Assembly: GCA_002371315.1 (NCBI GenBank)
Contig: DFHL01000033.1
Span: 18,597-35,010 of the forward strand
Origin: Bacteroidales bacterium UBA3724
Lineage (GTDB): Bacteria > Bacteroidota > Bacteroidia > Bacteroidales > P3
DNA: 16,414 bases
Reading direction: 5' to 3'
Under the pieces are notes generated by a model. The model was not told the DNA's origin. It saw nothing but the letters and a program-made list of their open reading frames with translations, and searched no databases. Positions 8,908 through 16,203 of this stretch are shown piece by piece (position 1 is the stretch's first letter; every line of letters starts with the position of its first letter). Both the position numbers and the translations under genes were made by a program.

Positions 8908-10161
8908 TTATCTCAATTTCAAAGTTACGATGCTTATGATTGCCAGCAGTATGCCGATGAGGTAAAAGCGTGTGACGATCTTTTCCTCCTTGATTCCTTT
9001 CTTCTGGTAGTGATGGTGCAGCGGTGCCATCAGGAACACACGCCGGCCTTCGCCGTATTTCTTCTTGGTACGCTTGAAATGTGTCGTCTGGATTATCACC
9101 GACAGGCTCTCAATCAGGAAGATGCCGCACAGCACGGGCAGCAGCAGCTCCTTGCGGATTAGCAGGGCGAAGACGGCGATGATGCCGCCTATGGCCAGCG
9201 AGCCGGTGTCGCCCATAAAGATTTCGGCCGGATGGGTGTTGTACCAGAGGAATCCCAGCGTCGCGCCGACAAAGGCGGTGATGAAGATAGCCAACTCGCC
9301 GATGTTGGGCAGGAACATTATGTTCAGATAGTTGGCAAAAATGATGTTGCCCGACACCCAGGCCAGTATTGCCAGCGTGGCACCGATTATGGCCGATGTG
9401 CCGGTCGCCAGTCCGTCGATGCCGTCGGTCAGGTTGGCTCCGTTCGAGGTGGCGGTGACGACAAAAATCACTATGATTACATAGACCAGCCAAACCCAGT
9501 TCTTTGTCCAGTCGCCCATCCAGGTTATGATTTTGGCATAGTCCAGTTCGTTGCTTTTGACAAACGGGATTGTTGTCTTCGTTGATTTGACGGGGTCCTT
9601 CGAAAACTCGCTCTTGGCCTTGTCGTAGTTGCCTTCCACGTTGATGTTGTGCGATGCCACGTAGGTCTCAACCGACGATGTTTCCTTGATCGTGATGTCG
9701 GGATGGTACATAATCAGCAGGCCGACAACCAGTCCGAGCATCACCTGGCCGATGACTTTGTATTTGCCCCGCAGACCCTCTTTGTGTTTCTTGAACACCT
9801 TGATATAGTCGTCGAGAAATCCTATCAGGCCCAGCCACAGCGTCGTGCCGAGCATAATCAATATATATATGTTGTCCAGCTTGGCAAAAAGCAGGGTGGG
9901 GATGACGATGGCTGCCAGTATCAGCAGTCCGCCCATCGTCGGCGTGCCTTCCTTCTCTTTCTGCCCTTCCAGGTGCAGGTCGCGCACGGTTTCGCCTATT
10001 TGTTTCTTGCGCAGCCATTTGATGAAAGGCTTGCCGAAAATGAGCATTATTATCAGTGACGTAATCACCGACATAGCGGCACGGAACGAGATGTATTGGA
10101 ACACGCCCGCTCCTGGAAAGTTGAAGGCTTCGTCAAGCCAAGTGAAAAGATAGTATAGCAT
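8908..10161 (-). CDS. mraY: Phospho-MurNAc-pentapeptide transferase MraY
   Basis: MraY is the polytopic inner-membrane enzyme that transfers phospho-MurNAc-pentapeptide to undecaprenyl phosphate, giving lipid I. Diagnostic motifs are GTPTMGG (72-78), FLDDYIK (115-121, the Asp pair near Mg and substrate), NGANLTDGIDGLATG (240-254), MGDTGSLAIGG (316-326) and the His triad in APLHHHYQKKG (379-389). About ten hydrophobic helices are visible. Between roughly residues 155 and 210 there is a soluble insertion (Lys/Ser/Thr-rich, including SKDPVKSTKTTIPF), which is usual in Bacteroidota MraY and explains the length of 417 against about 360 in E. coli. It starts 10 bp after murE. The reaction precedes MurG in the pathway, and the next gene is the truncated murD relative. 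Confidence 0.97.
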   Translation of the reverse strand: MLYYLFTWLDEAFNFPGAGVFQYISFRAAMSVITSLIIMLIFGKPFIKWLRKKQIGETVRDLHLEGQKEKEGTPTMGGLLILAAIVIPTLLFAKLDNIYILIMLGTTLWLGLIGFLDDYIKVFKKHKEGLRGKYKVIGQVMLGLVVGLLIMYHPDITIKETSSVETYVASHNINVEGNYDKAKSEFSKDPVKSTKTTIPFVKSNELDYAKIITWMGDWTKNWVWLVYVIIVIFVVTATSNGANLTDGIDGLATGTSAIIGATLAILAWVSGNIIFANYLNIMFLPNIGELAIFITAFVGATLGFLWYNTHPAEIFMGDTGSLAIGGIIAVFALLIRKELLLPVLCGIFLIESLSVIIQTTHFKRTKKKYGEGRRVFLMAPLHHHYQKKGIKEEKIVTRFYLIGILLAIISIVTLKLR

Positions 10162-10171
10162 AGCGGTAGTT

Positions 10172-11659
10172 TTAATCGTTTAACAGTTTGTTGACTTCTT
10201 CCCGGTCGTCGAAGTGATGTCGCACGCCGTTGATTTCCTGGTATGTTTCGTGCCCCTTGCCGGCAATGAGGATTATGTCGCCTTCGCGGGCCATCATCAC
10301 GGCGGTTTTTATTGCCTGTCGGCGGTCGGTGATGCGCACCGCCATCGAACGCTGTTCCGGTGTCAGGCCTGCTTCCATCTGGTCCAGTATGTTGTCGGGG
10401 TTCTCGGTCCTGGGGTTGTCGGAGGTCAATATCAGGCGGTTGCTCTTTTCGGCACCGATGCGGGCCATTATGGGGCGCTTCAGCGGGTCGCGGTCGCCGC
10501 CGCAGCCCACCACGACGATGAGGTTCTGGCTCTTCGAACGCACCTCGTTGATGGTATCCATCACATTCTCAAGGGCGTCGGGCGTGTGGGCATAGTCCAC
10601 AATGGCCGTTATCCCTTTGCCGTGCAGGTATTGGAACCGGCCGGGGGCGGCACTCAGTCCGCTTGCAACGCGAAGCACCTCGTCGATGTCAAATCCGCAC
10701 AGCAGCGCCGTGGCGGTTATTGCCGTGATGTTGTAGGCGTTGAAGCGTCCCACCAGCGGTGTCCAGAACTCCTTTCTCGCGCTGCCGCTACCGATGTTGC
10801 AGCTCAGCTCCAGCTGCTGGCCGTGGATGCTGCTTTCCAGTATCTTGCTGCGGAAGTCGGCAATGGTCTGCAGGCTGTAGGTCTTCACGCGAGCCTTGCA
10901 GTTCTGAACCATCACGCGGCCGTTCTTGTCGTCGATGTTGGTCAGGGCGAAAGCATCCTCGCCAAGGCTGTCGAACAGTGCCTTCTTGGCGGCTATGTAG
11001 TTGGCCATCGTCTTGTGGAAATCCAGATGGTCGTGGGTGATGTTGCTGAAGATGGCTCCGGCAAAATGCAGTCCGGCAATGCGGTTCTGCACAATGGCGT
11101 GCGAGCTCACCTCCATAAAGCAGTATTCGCAGCCCTTCTCCACCATCTGCGCCAGCAGCGAGTTCAGCTCCACTGCGTCGGGCGTTGTGTGTGTGGCGGC
11201 GATTTCCTCGTCGTTGACACGGTTGACGATGGTCGAAATCAGGCCGGCGCTGATGCCCATATTGCGCATCATACGGTGCAGCAGCGTCACCGTCGTCGTC
11301 TTGCCGTTGGTGCCGGTGATGCCTATCAGCTGCAGCTTCTGCGACGGATTGCCGTAAAAGTTTGAGGCGGCAACGCCAAGTGCCACATCCGAATTGGCCA
11401 CTTTCAGAAACAGGATGCCTTTTGGCTGCTCGGCAGGCAGATCCTGACAGATAATGCATCTTGCGCCCTTTTCGATAGCTGTACCGATATAGTTGTGGCC
11501 GTCGACGTGAACTCCCTTTTGGGCAACGAACACCGAGGAACTGTCCACACGTCTCGAATCGAACGATATGGAGCCAGCCTCGCGGCTGTCCACCGTGCAG
11601 CTCTTGCTTTCGCAGAAAGCTTCGTAATCAATCCCTTTCAGTATATCTGTCAGTTTCAT
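10172..11659 (-). CDS. murE: UDP-MurNAc-tripeptide synthetase MurE (meso-DAP type)
   Basis: MurE is the cytoplasmic ATP-dependent ligase that adds the third residue to UDP-MurNAc-L-Ala-D-Glu. Visible motifs are DSRRV (34-38) for the UDP-MurNAc substrate, P-loop GITGTNGKTTT (113-123), THTTPDA (156-162), HDHLDFH (209-215), Lys225 in the AAKKALFD segment as the likely carbamylated lysine, DYAHTPDALE (355-364), GCGGDRD (385-391) and GKGHE (467-471). DNPR (414-417) is the signature for meso-diaminopimelate specificity, so the wall is predicted to be of the DAP type. Length is 495 residues, normal. All catalytic and substrate motifs are intact, unlike in the murD relative downstream. There is a 99-bp gap to ftsI and a 10-bp gap to mraY. 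Confidence 0.97.
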   Translation of the reverse strand: MKLTDILKGIDYEAFCESKSCTVDSREAGSISFDSRRVDSSSVFVAQKGVHVDGHNYIGTAIEKGARCIICQDLPAEQPKGILFLKVANSDVALGVAASNFYGNPSQKLQLIGITGTNGKTTTVTLLHRMMRNMGISAGLISTIVNRVNDEEIAATHTTPDAVELNSLLAQMVEKGCEYCFMEVSSHAIVQNRIAGLHFAGAIFSNITHDHLDFHKTMANYIAAKKALFDSLGEDAFALTNIDDKNGRVMVQNCKARVKTYSLQTIADFRSKILESSIHGQQLELSCNIGSGSARKEFWTPLVGRFNAYNITAITATALLCGFDIDEVLRVASGLSAAPGRFQYLHGKGITAIVDYAHTPDALENVMDTINEVRSKSQNLIVVVGCGGDRDPLKRPIMARIGAEKSNRLILTSDNPRTENPDNILDQMEAGLTPEQRSMAVRITDRRQAIKTAVMMAREGDIILIAGKGHETYQEINGVRHHFDDREEVNKLLND

Positions 11660-11733
11660 TATTTATGCTTTGTTTTTCTGTTATCGTTTTATAAATATGT
11701 TTTGTTATCTTACTAATTGCTGGCATCTATCGT

Positions 11734-11753
11734 CCATTATCTTCCCATTATCT
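11734..11753. repeat. Short direct repeat CCATTATCT x2 in the ftsI-murE gap
   Basis: CCATTATCT occurs at 11734-11742 and 11745-11753, 11 bp apart, immediately downstream of the ftsI stop as transcribed. The 99-bp gap is otherwise A/T-rich with no convincing terminator or promoter. It resembles the other short repeats around ftsI, ftsL and rsmH and is probably the same kind of low-complexity insertion. Confidence 0.5.
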
Positions 11754-11758
11754 CCCCC

Positions 11759-14011
11759 TCACGGCTTCAGTTTCAGATGCACTTTCATTCCTTTCTTCAG
11801 CGGCGTGCGTGCCTTGGGTTCCTGCGACACCACCTTGCCATAGCCTTCAAAACTCACGTCGAGCCCCAGGCTCCGGCACAGCAGCAGGGCATCCTTCACC
11901 GTCATACCGTAGCAGTTGGGCACCTGCCCTTCGGGAATCTCGTACCTAACATATTCAGCCCTCAGTCCAAGACTGTCCACGGGTTCGCGGAACGTGCACC
12001 AGGGCGACTGCATCGTGACGTTGCTGTAGTCCAGCCCCAGCCGCTTGTGGACCATCCTTACCTCGGCCTGCGGAGCCTTCGACACTGTTGGCAGTGCATA
12101 TTGCATACCCTTGTTGCCCTTTTGGTTGCGCTTCATTTCGGCCATCTTCATCATCGTCGGACGGCAGTCCAGCTCTTTGTCCAGCGACACCACGCAGTCG
12201 GCTATGTCCTGGAACACAGGTGCCGCGTTGCGGCCAAAGCTCTTGATGTCGCGCATCATCACCAGGCAGGTGTATTTCGGCTTGTCGGCAGGGAAGAAGC
12301 CCACGAACGTGGCGTTGCTCGTCGGCGCGTTGGGTGCCGTTTCGGCGGTACCAGTCTTGCCGGCAATGCTGTAGGTGTCGTTCTTGATGTTGTCGCCGGT
12401 GCCGCCTTCCACCACGCCGACCAGCATATCGCGCAGCGTCAGCGCCGTCTGCTCCGAGCAGATGCTCTCGTTAATCACCTGCACCGGCAGCTCTTCCAGC
12501 TCGCCGTCGACGATGACGCCCTTGCAGAAGCGCGGCTTCACCATACGCCCCTTGTTGGCCAGGGCGTTGTAGAAAGTGGCCATCCTCAAAGGCGACACGG
12601 CGCTGATGTAGCCGTAGCAGAAGCGCAGGAAGTCGTTGTCGTAGGTCAGCTTGTGGGTGCGGCTCTTGTATTCCTTGCAGACCAGGTCGATGTCGAGCTT
12701 CTGGAACGGGAATATGCTGCTCACTTGCGAAAACAGCGTGTCGCGGCGGCTGTTGTAGTAGCGCCACGCCAGCTCGCAGAAAGCCACGTTCGACGACACA
12801 GCCACGGCCTTCCACAGCGGGAACAGGCCGTCCTTCAGGCCGTGGTCCACGACGGTCTTGCTGTTCTTGCTGAAGGTCTTGTGGCCCACGGGCAGCAGCA
12901 TAGCGGTGTCGAGCGAGAAGCTCGGGTCGTTGTACATCGCCGTCAGTATCACCGGCTTGAAAATCGAACCCGGCTCATACAGGTCGGTCAGCGCCACGTT
13001 GCGGTATGGCAGCTCCTCGTATCGGCCCGTGGTGTCCAATATCAGGCTCGAGCATACCATCACGTTGCCCGTCTCCACCTCCATCAGTATGGCGCACCCT
13101 GCCGTGCTGCCATAGCGCATCAGGGCTTTCTCGAGCGAATAGTGGGCTATGTCCTGAAGCCTCGTGTCGATGGTCGAGACGATGCTCTTGCCGTTGATGA
13201 CGGGGAAGCCTGGCACCGAGTCGGTCACCACGCTGTCCGACACCGTCAGGGTTGTACCCCTTCTGACGGGAATCCACGAGCCCCACGTCAGCCTGCGGCA
13301 CAGCACCTTGCCGTCGCGGCCGCGCAAAATCGAGTCGTAGTAGCCCTCCAGGCCCGTATAGTTCTCCTCGAGGTACGAGGTGTTGAAACCTATTGTGCTT
13401 TCGGCCATATTGCCGTAGGTGTGAAAACGCTTGTTGTGTATCACCGACTTGCCGTCGACATATTTCACCACGCCCCTGCGCCAGCCGGGCAGCTTGCAGA
13501 TGCGGTCCCAGTCCGAATAGGGCACGTGGCGCTTGATGCGGACGCATCCGCCCGGCTTCTTCGCCGTCCGCTTGGCGTGGATCAGCCTGCGGAATGCGGC
13601 CGCCGACGAGTCGGGGAAGGCCTCGTGCAGTATCTGGCACACCGTGTCGAGGTATTTGATATAGTTCGAATCGGCTATTGCCGTGGTGTACAGCGTGTCG
13701 CGCGTGCCGTCCTTGTATTTCACGTTGCCCTGCTTGTCCAACGCCGGCTTGAGGCTGAAGTCGAAATAGAGGTCGCATTCGGGCACCGTGGTGGCCATAA
13801 TCTTGCCGTCGGCCGAGTAGATGTTGCCTCGGGTGGCCTTCACGGGCATATAGTCCTTCGTCAGCTCCTCGGCGCGCTGGCGCCACATATCGCCGTCGAC
13901 AAAAGTCACCTTTATCGCCGACCACAGTATTGCCACCCCGAATCCCACTGTCAGGATCAGGAAAAGCACTCCGGCTTTTGCTCGTGTCGTTATGCGGTCG
14001 TTCTTTTGCAT
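11759..14011 (-). CDS. ftsI: Septal transpeptidase FtsI (PBP3-type) with PASTA domain
   Basis: FtsI is the class B penicillin-binding protein that crosslinks septal peptidoglycan together with FtsW. It has a short cytoplasmic tail, one membrane helix (about 12-34), a periplasmic pedestal (about 50-270, with RGNIYSADG at 61-69) and a transpeptidase domain. Active-site motifs are Ser349-x-x-Lys352 (in PGSIFKP), Ser406-Ser-Asn408 and KTG at 552-554. The C-terminus (about 695-750, with VPNCYGMTVKDALLLC) is one PASTA domain, found in FtsI/SpoVD-type proteins of Bacteroidota and Gram-positives but not in the E. coli protein. Length is 750 residues, slightly long for the phylum. It contains 18 cysteines, all outside the membrane segment on the periplasmic side, which is unusual for an exported protein. 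The neighbouring genes ftsL-like and murE are the usual ones. Confidence 0.96.
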   Translation of the reverse strand: MQKNDRITTRAKAGVLFLILTVGFGVAILWSAIKVTFVDGDMWRQRAEELTKDYMPVKATRGNIYSADGKIMATTVPECDLYFDFSLKPALDKQGNVKYKDGTRDTLYTTAIADSNYIKYLDTVCQILHEAFPDSSAAAFRRLIHAKRTAKKPGGCVRIKRHVPYSDWDRICKLPGWRRGVVKYVDGKSVIHNKRFHTYGNMAESTIGFNTSYLEENYTGLEGYYDSILRGRDGKVLCRRLTWGSWIPVRRGTTLTVSDSVVTDSVPGFPVINGKSIVSTIDTRLQDIAHYSLEKALMRYGSTAGCAILMEVETGNVMVCSSLILDTTGRYEELPYRNVALTDLYEPGSIFKPVILTAMYNDPSFSLDTAMLLPVGHKTFSKNSKTVVDHGLKDGLFPLWKAVAVSSNVAFCELAWRYYNSRRDTLFSQVSSIFPFQKLDIDLVCKEYKSRTHKLTYDNDFLRFCYGYISAVSPLRMATFYNALANKGRMVKPRFCKGVIVDGELEELPVQVINESICSEQTALTLRDMLVGVVEGGTGDNIKNDTYSIAGKTGTAETAPNAPTSNATFVGFFPADKPKYTCLVMMRDIKSFGRNAAPVFQDIADCVVSLDKELDCRPTMMKMAEMKRNQKGNKGMQYALPTVSKAPQAEVRMVHKRLGLDYSNVTMQSPWCTFREPVDSLGLRAEYVRYEIPEGQVPNCYGMTVKDALLLCRSLGLDVSFEGYGKVVSQEPKARTPLKKGMKVHLKLKP

Positions 14012-14069
14012 AGGCGTATGTGTCTGATATATTTTGAATTATTTATTCTTGAATTAATATATGTATTGT

Positions 14070-14128
14070 CCCTTTTAACTTCCCTTTTAACTCCCACTTT
14101 AACTTCCCTTTTAACTCCCTTTTAATCT
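14070..14128. repeat. Five degenerate 11-13 bp repeats (CCCTTTTAACT) between ftsL and ftsI
   Basis: Units start at 14070, 14082, 14093, 14106 and 14117 with consensus CCCTTTTAACT(T); the third has CCCACTTTAACTT and the last ends AATCT. The last unit overlaps the stop codon of the ftsL-like gene. The remaining gap up to ftsI is A/T-rich, and no promoter or terminator is evident. It is one of several short tandem arrays at gene junctions in this half of the operon. Confidence 0.8.
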
Positions 14129-14469
14129 CCGCTTTCCCTCTCCACTTTCAGCTCGAACGGTGGGCCGGCCACAAGGCCAACGCCGATGGTGTCCAGCTCG
14201 CGGTCGATGCGCGAGATGCGTATCGACTCCTGATACTGCTTCTGCATCTGCACCCGCTGCTCGCGCAGGTAGCTCACCTCCTTCTGCAGGCGGCTTTTCT
14301 CCTTGTTGAGGCTTTCCACCTCGTAGCGCACCTTCACCATCGCCAGGCATCCGCCCAGCACTAACAGCAGCAGCGGGATCTGCTTCAGCACAAAGCGCGA
14401 CCCCAGCATATCGCCGCCCAGCACCCGTGCCAGGCTTCCGTGTTTCTTGTTGCTGCTGTTTTTGTCCAT
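14122..14469 (-). CDS. ftsL: FtsL-like cell division protein
   Basis: This is a small bitopic protein of 115 residues: a basic cytoplasmic N-terminus of about 29 residues, one membrane helix (about 30-46, Leu-rich), then a heptad-like, charged helix (about 47-83, with ESLNKEKSRLQKEVSYLREQ) predicted to form a coiled coil, and a short tail. This layout and the position between rsmH and ftsI match the FtsL-like protein of Bacteroidota. There it is expected to pair with a DivIC/FtsB-type partner encoded elsewhere and with FtsQ to activate FtsWI. Primary sequence similarity in FtsL families is weak, so the call depends on topology and synteny. The C-terminal residues and stop codon fall within a repeat array, so the very end may be drifting. 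Confidence 0.85.
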   Translation of the reverse strand: MDKNSSNKKHGSLARVLGGDMLGSRFVLKQIPLLLLVLGGCLAMVKVRYEVESLNKEKSRLQKEVSYLREQRVQMQKQYQESIRISRIDRELDTIGVGLVAGPPFELKVERESGD

Positions 14470-14473
14470 TGGT

Positions 14474-14537
14474 TAAAGGGTTTGAGGGTTATAGGGTTAT
14501 AGGGTTTGAGGGTTGTAGGGTTTAAATGTTTTAGGGT
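14474..14537. repeat. Eight tandem 8-bp repeats (TNNAGGGT) between rsmH and ftsL
   Basis: Eight consecutive octamers keep exact register: TAAAGGGT, TTGAGGGT, TATAGGGT twice, TTGAGGGT, TGTAGGGT, TTAAATGT and TTTAGGGT. Seven of eight end in GGGT. The array fills nearly the whole 68-bp gap between the rsmH stop and the ftsL-like start, leaving almost no other sequence for a leader. It has a telomere-like look, but that is only base composition. It would be prone to copy-number change by slippage. Confidence 0.9.
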
Positions 14538-15566
14538 TTAAAAGCTTTCCGTTTTCCGTTTTCCGTTTTCCGCTTGTTCCGCTTTCTCGGCCACTCTGAG
14601 CTTGGCGCTGCGCGAACGGTTGTTGCGCTGCAGCTCCTCTTCCGAGGCCGTGACGGGCTTGCGCGTGACGACGCGCAGGCTCACCTGCGGATTGCCGTAG
14701 AAGTCCTTCACCAGCTCGCCCTCGAAGTTGCCCGTGCGGAAGAAATTCTTCACCAGGCGGTCTTCGAGCGAATGGTACGACATCACGCACAGCCTTCCGC
14801 CGGGGTTGAGCAGCTCGATGGACTGCGTCAGCATCTGCCGCAGCGCCTCCAGCTCGCCGTTCACCTCGATGCGCAGGGCTTGGAACAGCATTGCCAGCGT
14901 CTTGTTCTCGCGGCCGCGGGGCAGCAGGTGCTCCACCGCCTCTTTCAGGTCGCCCGTCGTCCTTATGCCGCCGGTCTCACCGCTCTCCGTTCTCAGTTCT
15001 GCGTTCTGCGTTCTCCGTTTCACTATGGCGCGGGCCATCTGGCGTGCATTGGGCAGCTCGCCGTACAGGCGCAGCAGGCGCTCCAGGTCGGCCTCTTCCC
15101 AGGTGTTCACTATGTCGGCAGCCGTCATTCCCTCGCGGCGGTCCATACGCAGGTCCAGCGGCCCGTCGGTGCGGGTCGAAAAGCCGCGCTCACCCTCGTC
15201 GATCTGGTGGCTCGACACGCCCAGGTCGGCCAGCAGGCCGTCGATGCGGCGCACGCCGTAGAGGCGCAGGAAATTCTTCAGGTGGCTGAAATTCTCGTTG
15301 ATGAGGCAGAAACGCGGGTCGTCGATGGTGTTGCGCAGCGCGTCGCCGTCGCGGTCGAAGGCATAGAGGCGCCCCTCGGGGCCCAGATGCTCGAGGATGG
15401 CGCGGCTGTGGCCGCCGCCGCCGAAGGTGGCGTCGACGTAGATGCCGTCGCGTCGCAGGGCAAGCCCCTCGAGGCACTCGTCGAGCATCACCGGCAGGTG
15501 GTAGGCACCCGGGTTCTGAAGCCGCACGCTGGCGGCCTGATTCTTGTCAGGACTATTCTTCTGCAT
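14538..15566 (-). CDS. rsmH: 16S rRNA (cytosine1402-N4)-methyltransferase RsmH (MraW)
   Basis: RsmH methylates N4 of C1402 in the P-site of 16S rRNA using S-adenosylmethionine and is the usual second gene of dcw clusters. Motifs are HLPVMLDE (23-30), the SAM loop VDATFGGGGHS (44-54), DRD (71-73), LADLGVSSHQ (112-121), the LYGELPNARQMARAI segment (167-181), ALRIEVNGELEAL (230-242), PGGRLCVMSYHSLEDR (255-270) and RSRSAKLR (317-324). At 342 residues it is about 30-40 longer than usual. Two stretches explain much of this: residues about 184-199 (RRTQNAELRTES and following) and the C-terminal tail after about 328 (ending NGKRKTESF). Both are encoded by 7-bp tandem repeats rather than by family sequence. 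The start overlaps the end of mraZ by 14 bp. Confidence 0.96.
   Translation of the reverse strand: MQKNSPDKNQAASVRLQNPGAYHLPVMLDECLEGLALRRDGIYVDATFGGGGHSRAILEHLGPEGRLYAFDRDGDALRNTIDDPRFCLINENFSHLKNFLRLYGVRRIDGLLADLGVSSHQIDEGERGFSTRTDGPLDLRMDRREGMTAADIVNTWEEADLERLLRLYGELPNARQMARAIVKRRTQNAELRTESGETGGIRTTGDLKEAVEHLLPRGRENKTLAMLFQALRIEVNGELEALRQMLTQSIELLNPGGRLCVMSYHSLEDRLVKNFFRTGNFEGELVKDFYGNPQVSLRVVTRKPVTASEEELQRNNRSRSAKLRVAEKAEQAENGKRKTESF
14545..14572. repeat. Four tandem 7-bp repeats (TTTTCCG) in the 3' end of rsmH
   Basis: CTTTCCG (14545-14551) is followed by three TTTTCCG units (14552-14572). They encode the last residues of RsmH (around GKRKTESF), so the coding end appears to have been extended into repeat DNA. 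The units belong to the same family as the arrays at 14985-15019 and 16204-16238, roughly TTYTSCG when aligned. Confidence 0.9.
14985..15019. repeat. Five tandem 7-bp repeats inside the rsmH coding region
   Basis: CTCCGTT, CTCAGTT, CTGCGTT, CTGCGTT and CTCCGTT follow one another without gaps. On the minus strand they encode about residues 183-194 of RsmH (part of KRRTQNAELRTE), between two conserved segments of the enzyme. Because the unit is 7 bp, gain or loss of one copy would shift the rsmH reading frame. Confidence 0.9.
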
Positions 15567-16011
15567 TGGCGATCCTCCCTAACCGTTCGTCGACCTTCTG
15601 GGCATAGCCGCTCACCTCCTTGTTCTGCTGGCTGTAGGTGGCCTCGTCCCAGATTTCCATAAACTTGCCTGTGGAAAGCAGCACCAAGTCCTTGGAAGCT
15701 TTGAGACGCACACGCTGTTCGCCGGGAATCACCAGGCGGTCGCTCGTGTCCATCTCCACGATGTTGCCGGCGCTGAGCACGCGCAGCATCTTGCGGTCTT
15801 CGATCGAGTAGGGGTTCAGTTCCTTTTGGAGTCTCGCAATTTCAGCTTCGAAACTGGCGTATGTCCACAGTTCAAGGCAATCGGCATAGATGCTTGGACG
15901 GATGACAAAGCGGCAGTCGTCGCCCTCCAATTGCTTTTTTATCGCAATTGGAAGCTTGAATCGACCGTTGCTGTCAAGCTTACAATTCTCTATACCAATT
16001 AGTAACGACAT
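15553..16011 (-). CDS. mraZ: Transcriptional regulator MraZ
   Basis: MraZ is the first gene of most dcw clusters and encodes a ring-forming DNA-binding protein that represses or tunes its own operon. It has two tandem SpoVT/AbrB-like (swapped-hairpin) repeats. The first is around KLDSNGRFKLPIAIKK (11-26) and the second around EMDTSDRLVIPGEQRV (86-101). The first keeps the D-x-x-G-R signature, while in the second the Gly is replaced by Asp (DTSDR). Length is 152 residues, normal. The start at 16011 gives the expected MraZ N-terminus (MSLLIG...) and sits 43 bases from a set of 10-bp-phased TGG motifs that suit MraZ binding. The end overlaps rsmH by 14 bp, so the two are translationally linked. 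Confidence 0.96.
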   Translation of the reverse strand: MSLLIGIENCKLDSNGRFKLPIAIKKQLEGDDCRFVIRPSIYADCLELWTYASFEAEIARLQKELNPYSIEDRKMLRVLSAGNIVEMDTSDRLVIPGEQRVRLKASKDLVLLSTGKFMEIWDEATYSQQNKEVSGYAQKVDERLGRIANAEE

Positions 16012-16054
16012 TTTTGCCTATTTTGTTTCAAGTTGTAAAAATACGACAATTTTT

Positions 16055-16117
16055 CCAAAAAAAACCATTAATCTCCAAAAATTGTTTACAATTTCCAAAT
16101 TTTCCCTTCCCATTCCT
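16055..16117 (-). promoter_or_regulatory. Putative MraZ operator: NGG motifs at 10-bp spacing
   Basis: On the minus strand TGG begins at 16097, 16077, 16067 and 16057, and AGG begins at 16117 and 16107. Six of seven consecutive 10-bp steps therefore carry an NGG triplet; only the step at 16087 is missing. MraZ is known in E. coli to bind direct TGGGN repeats separated by 5 bases, and in Mycoplasma to bind repeats at a similar 10-bp period upstream of mraZ. Position just upstream of mraZ and helical phasing both fit autoregulation. The surrounding DNA is A/T-rich and the motif is short, so chance is not excluded. Confidence 0.6.
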
Positions 16118-16203
16118 ATCTTACGCAATCCCTTTCCAAAAGTTTCATCTGATGGATTTTTATTTGCAAGACGCGTATAATCAGAGTGGTACGGATGTGC
16201 TTT

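Noticed and set aside
11717..14125. Plus-strand open frame of 802 codons opposite ftsI
   Set aside because: Antisense to an FtsI with all three active-site motifs. The His/Arg/Val-rich translation matches no protein family, and the frame ends in the repeat array.
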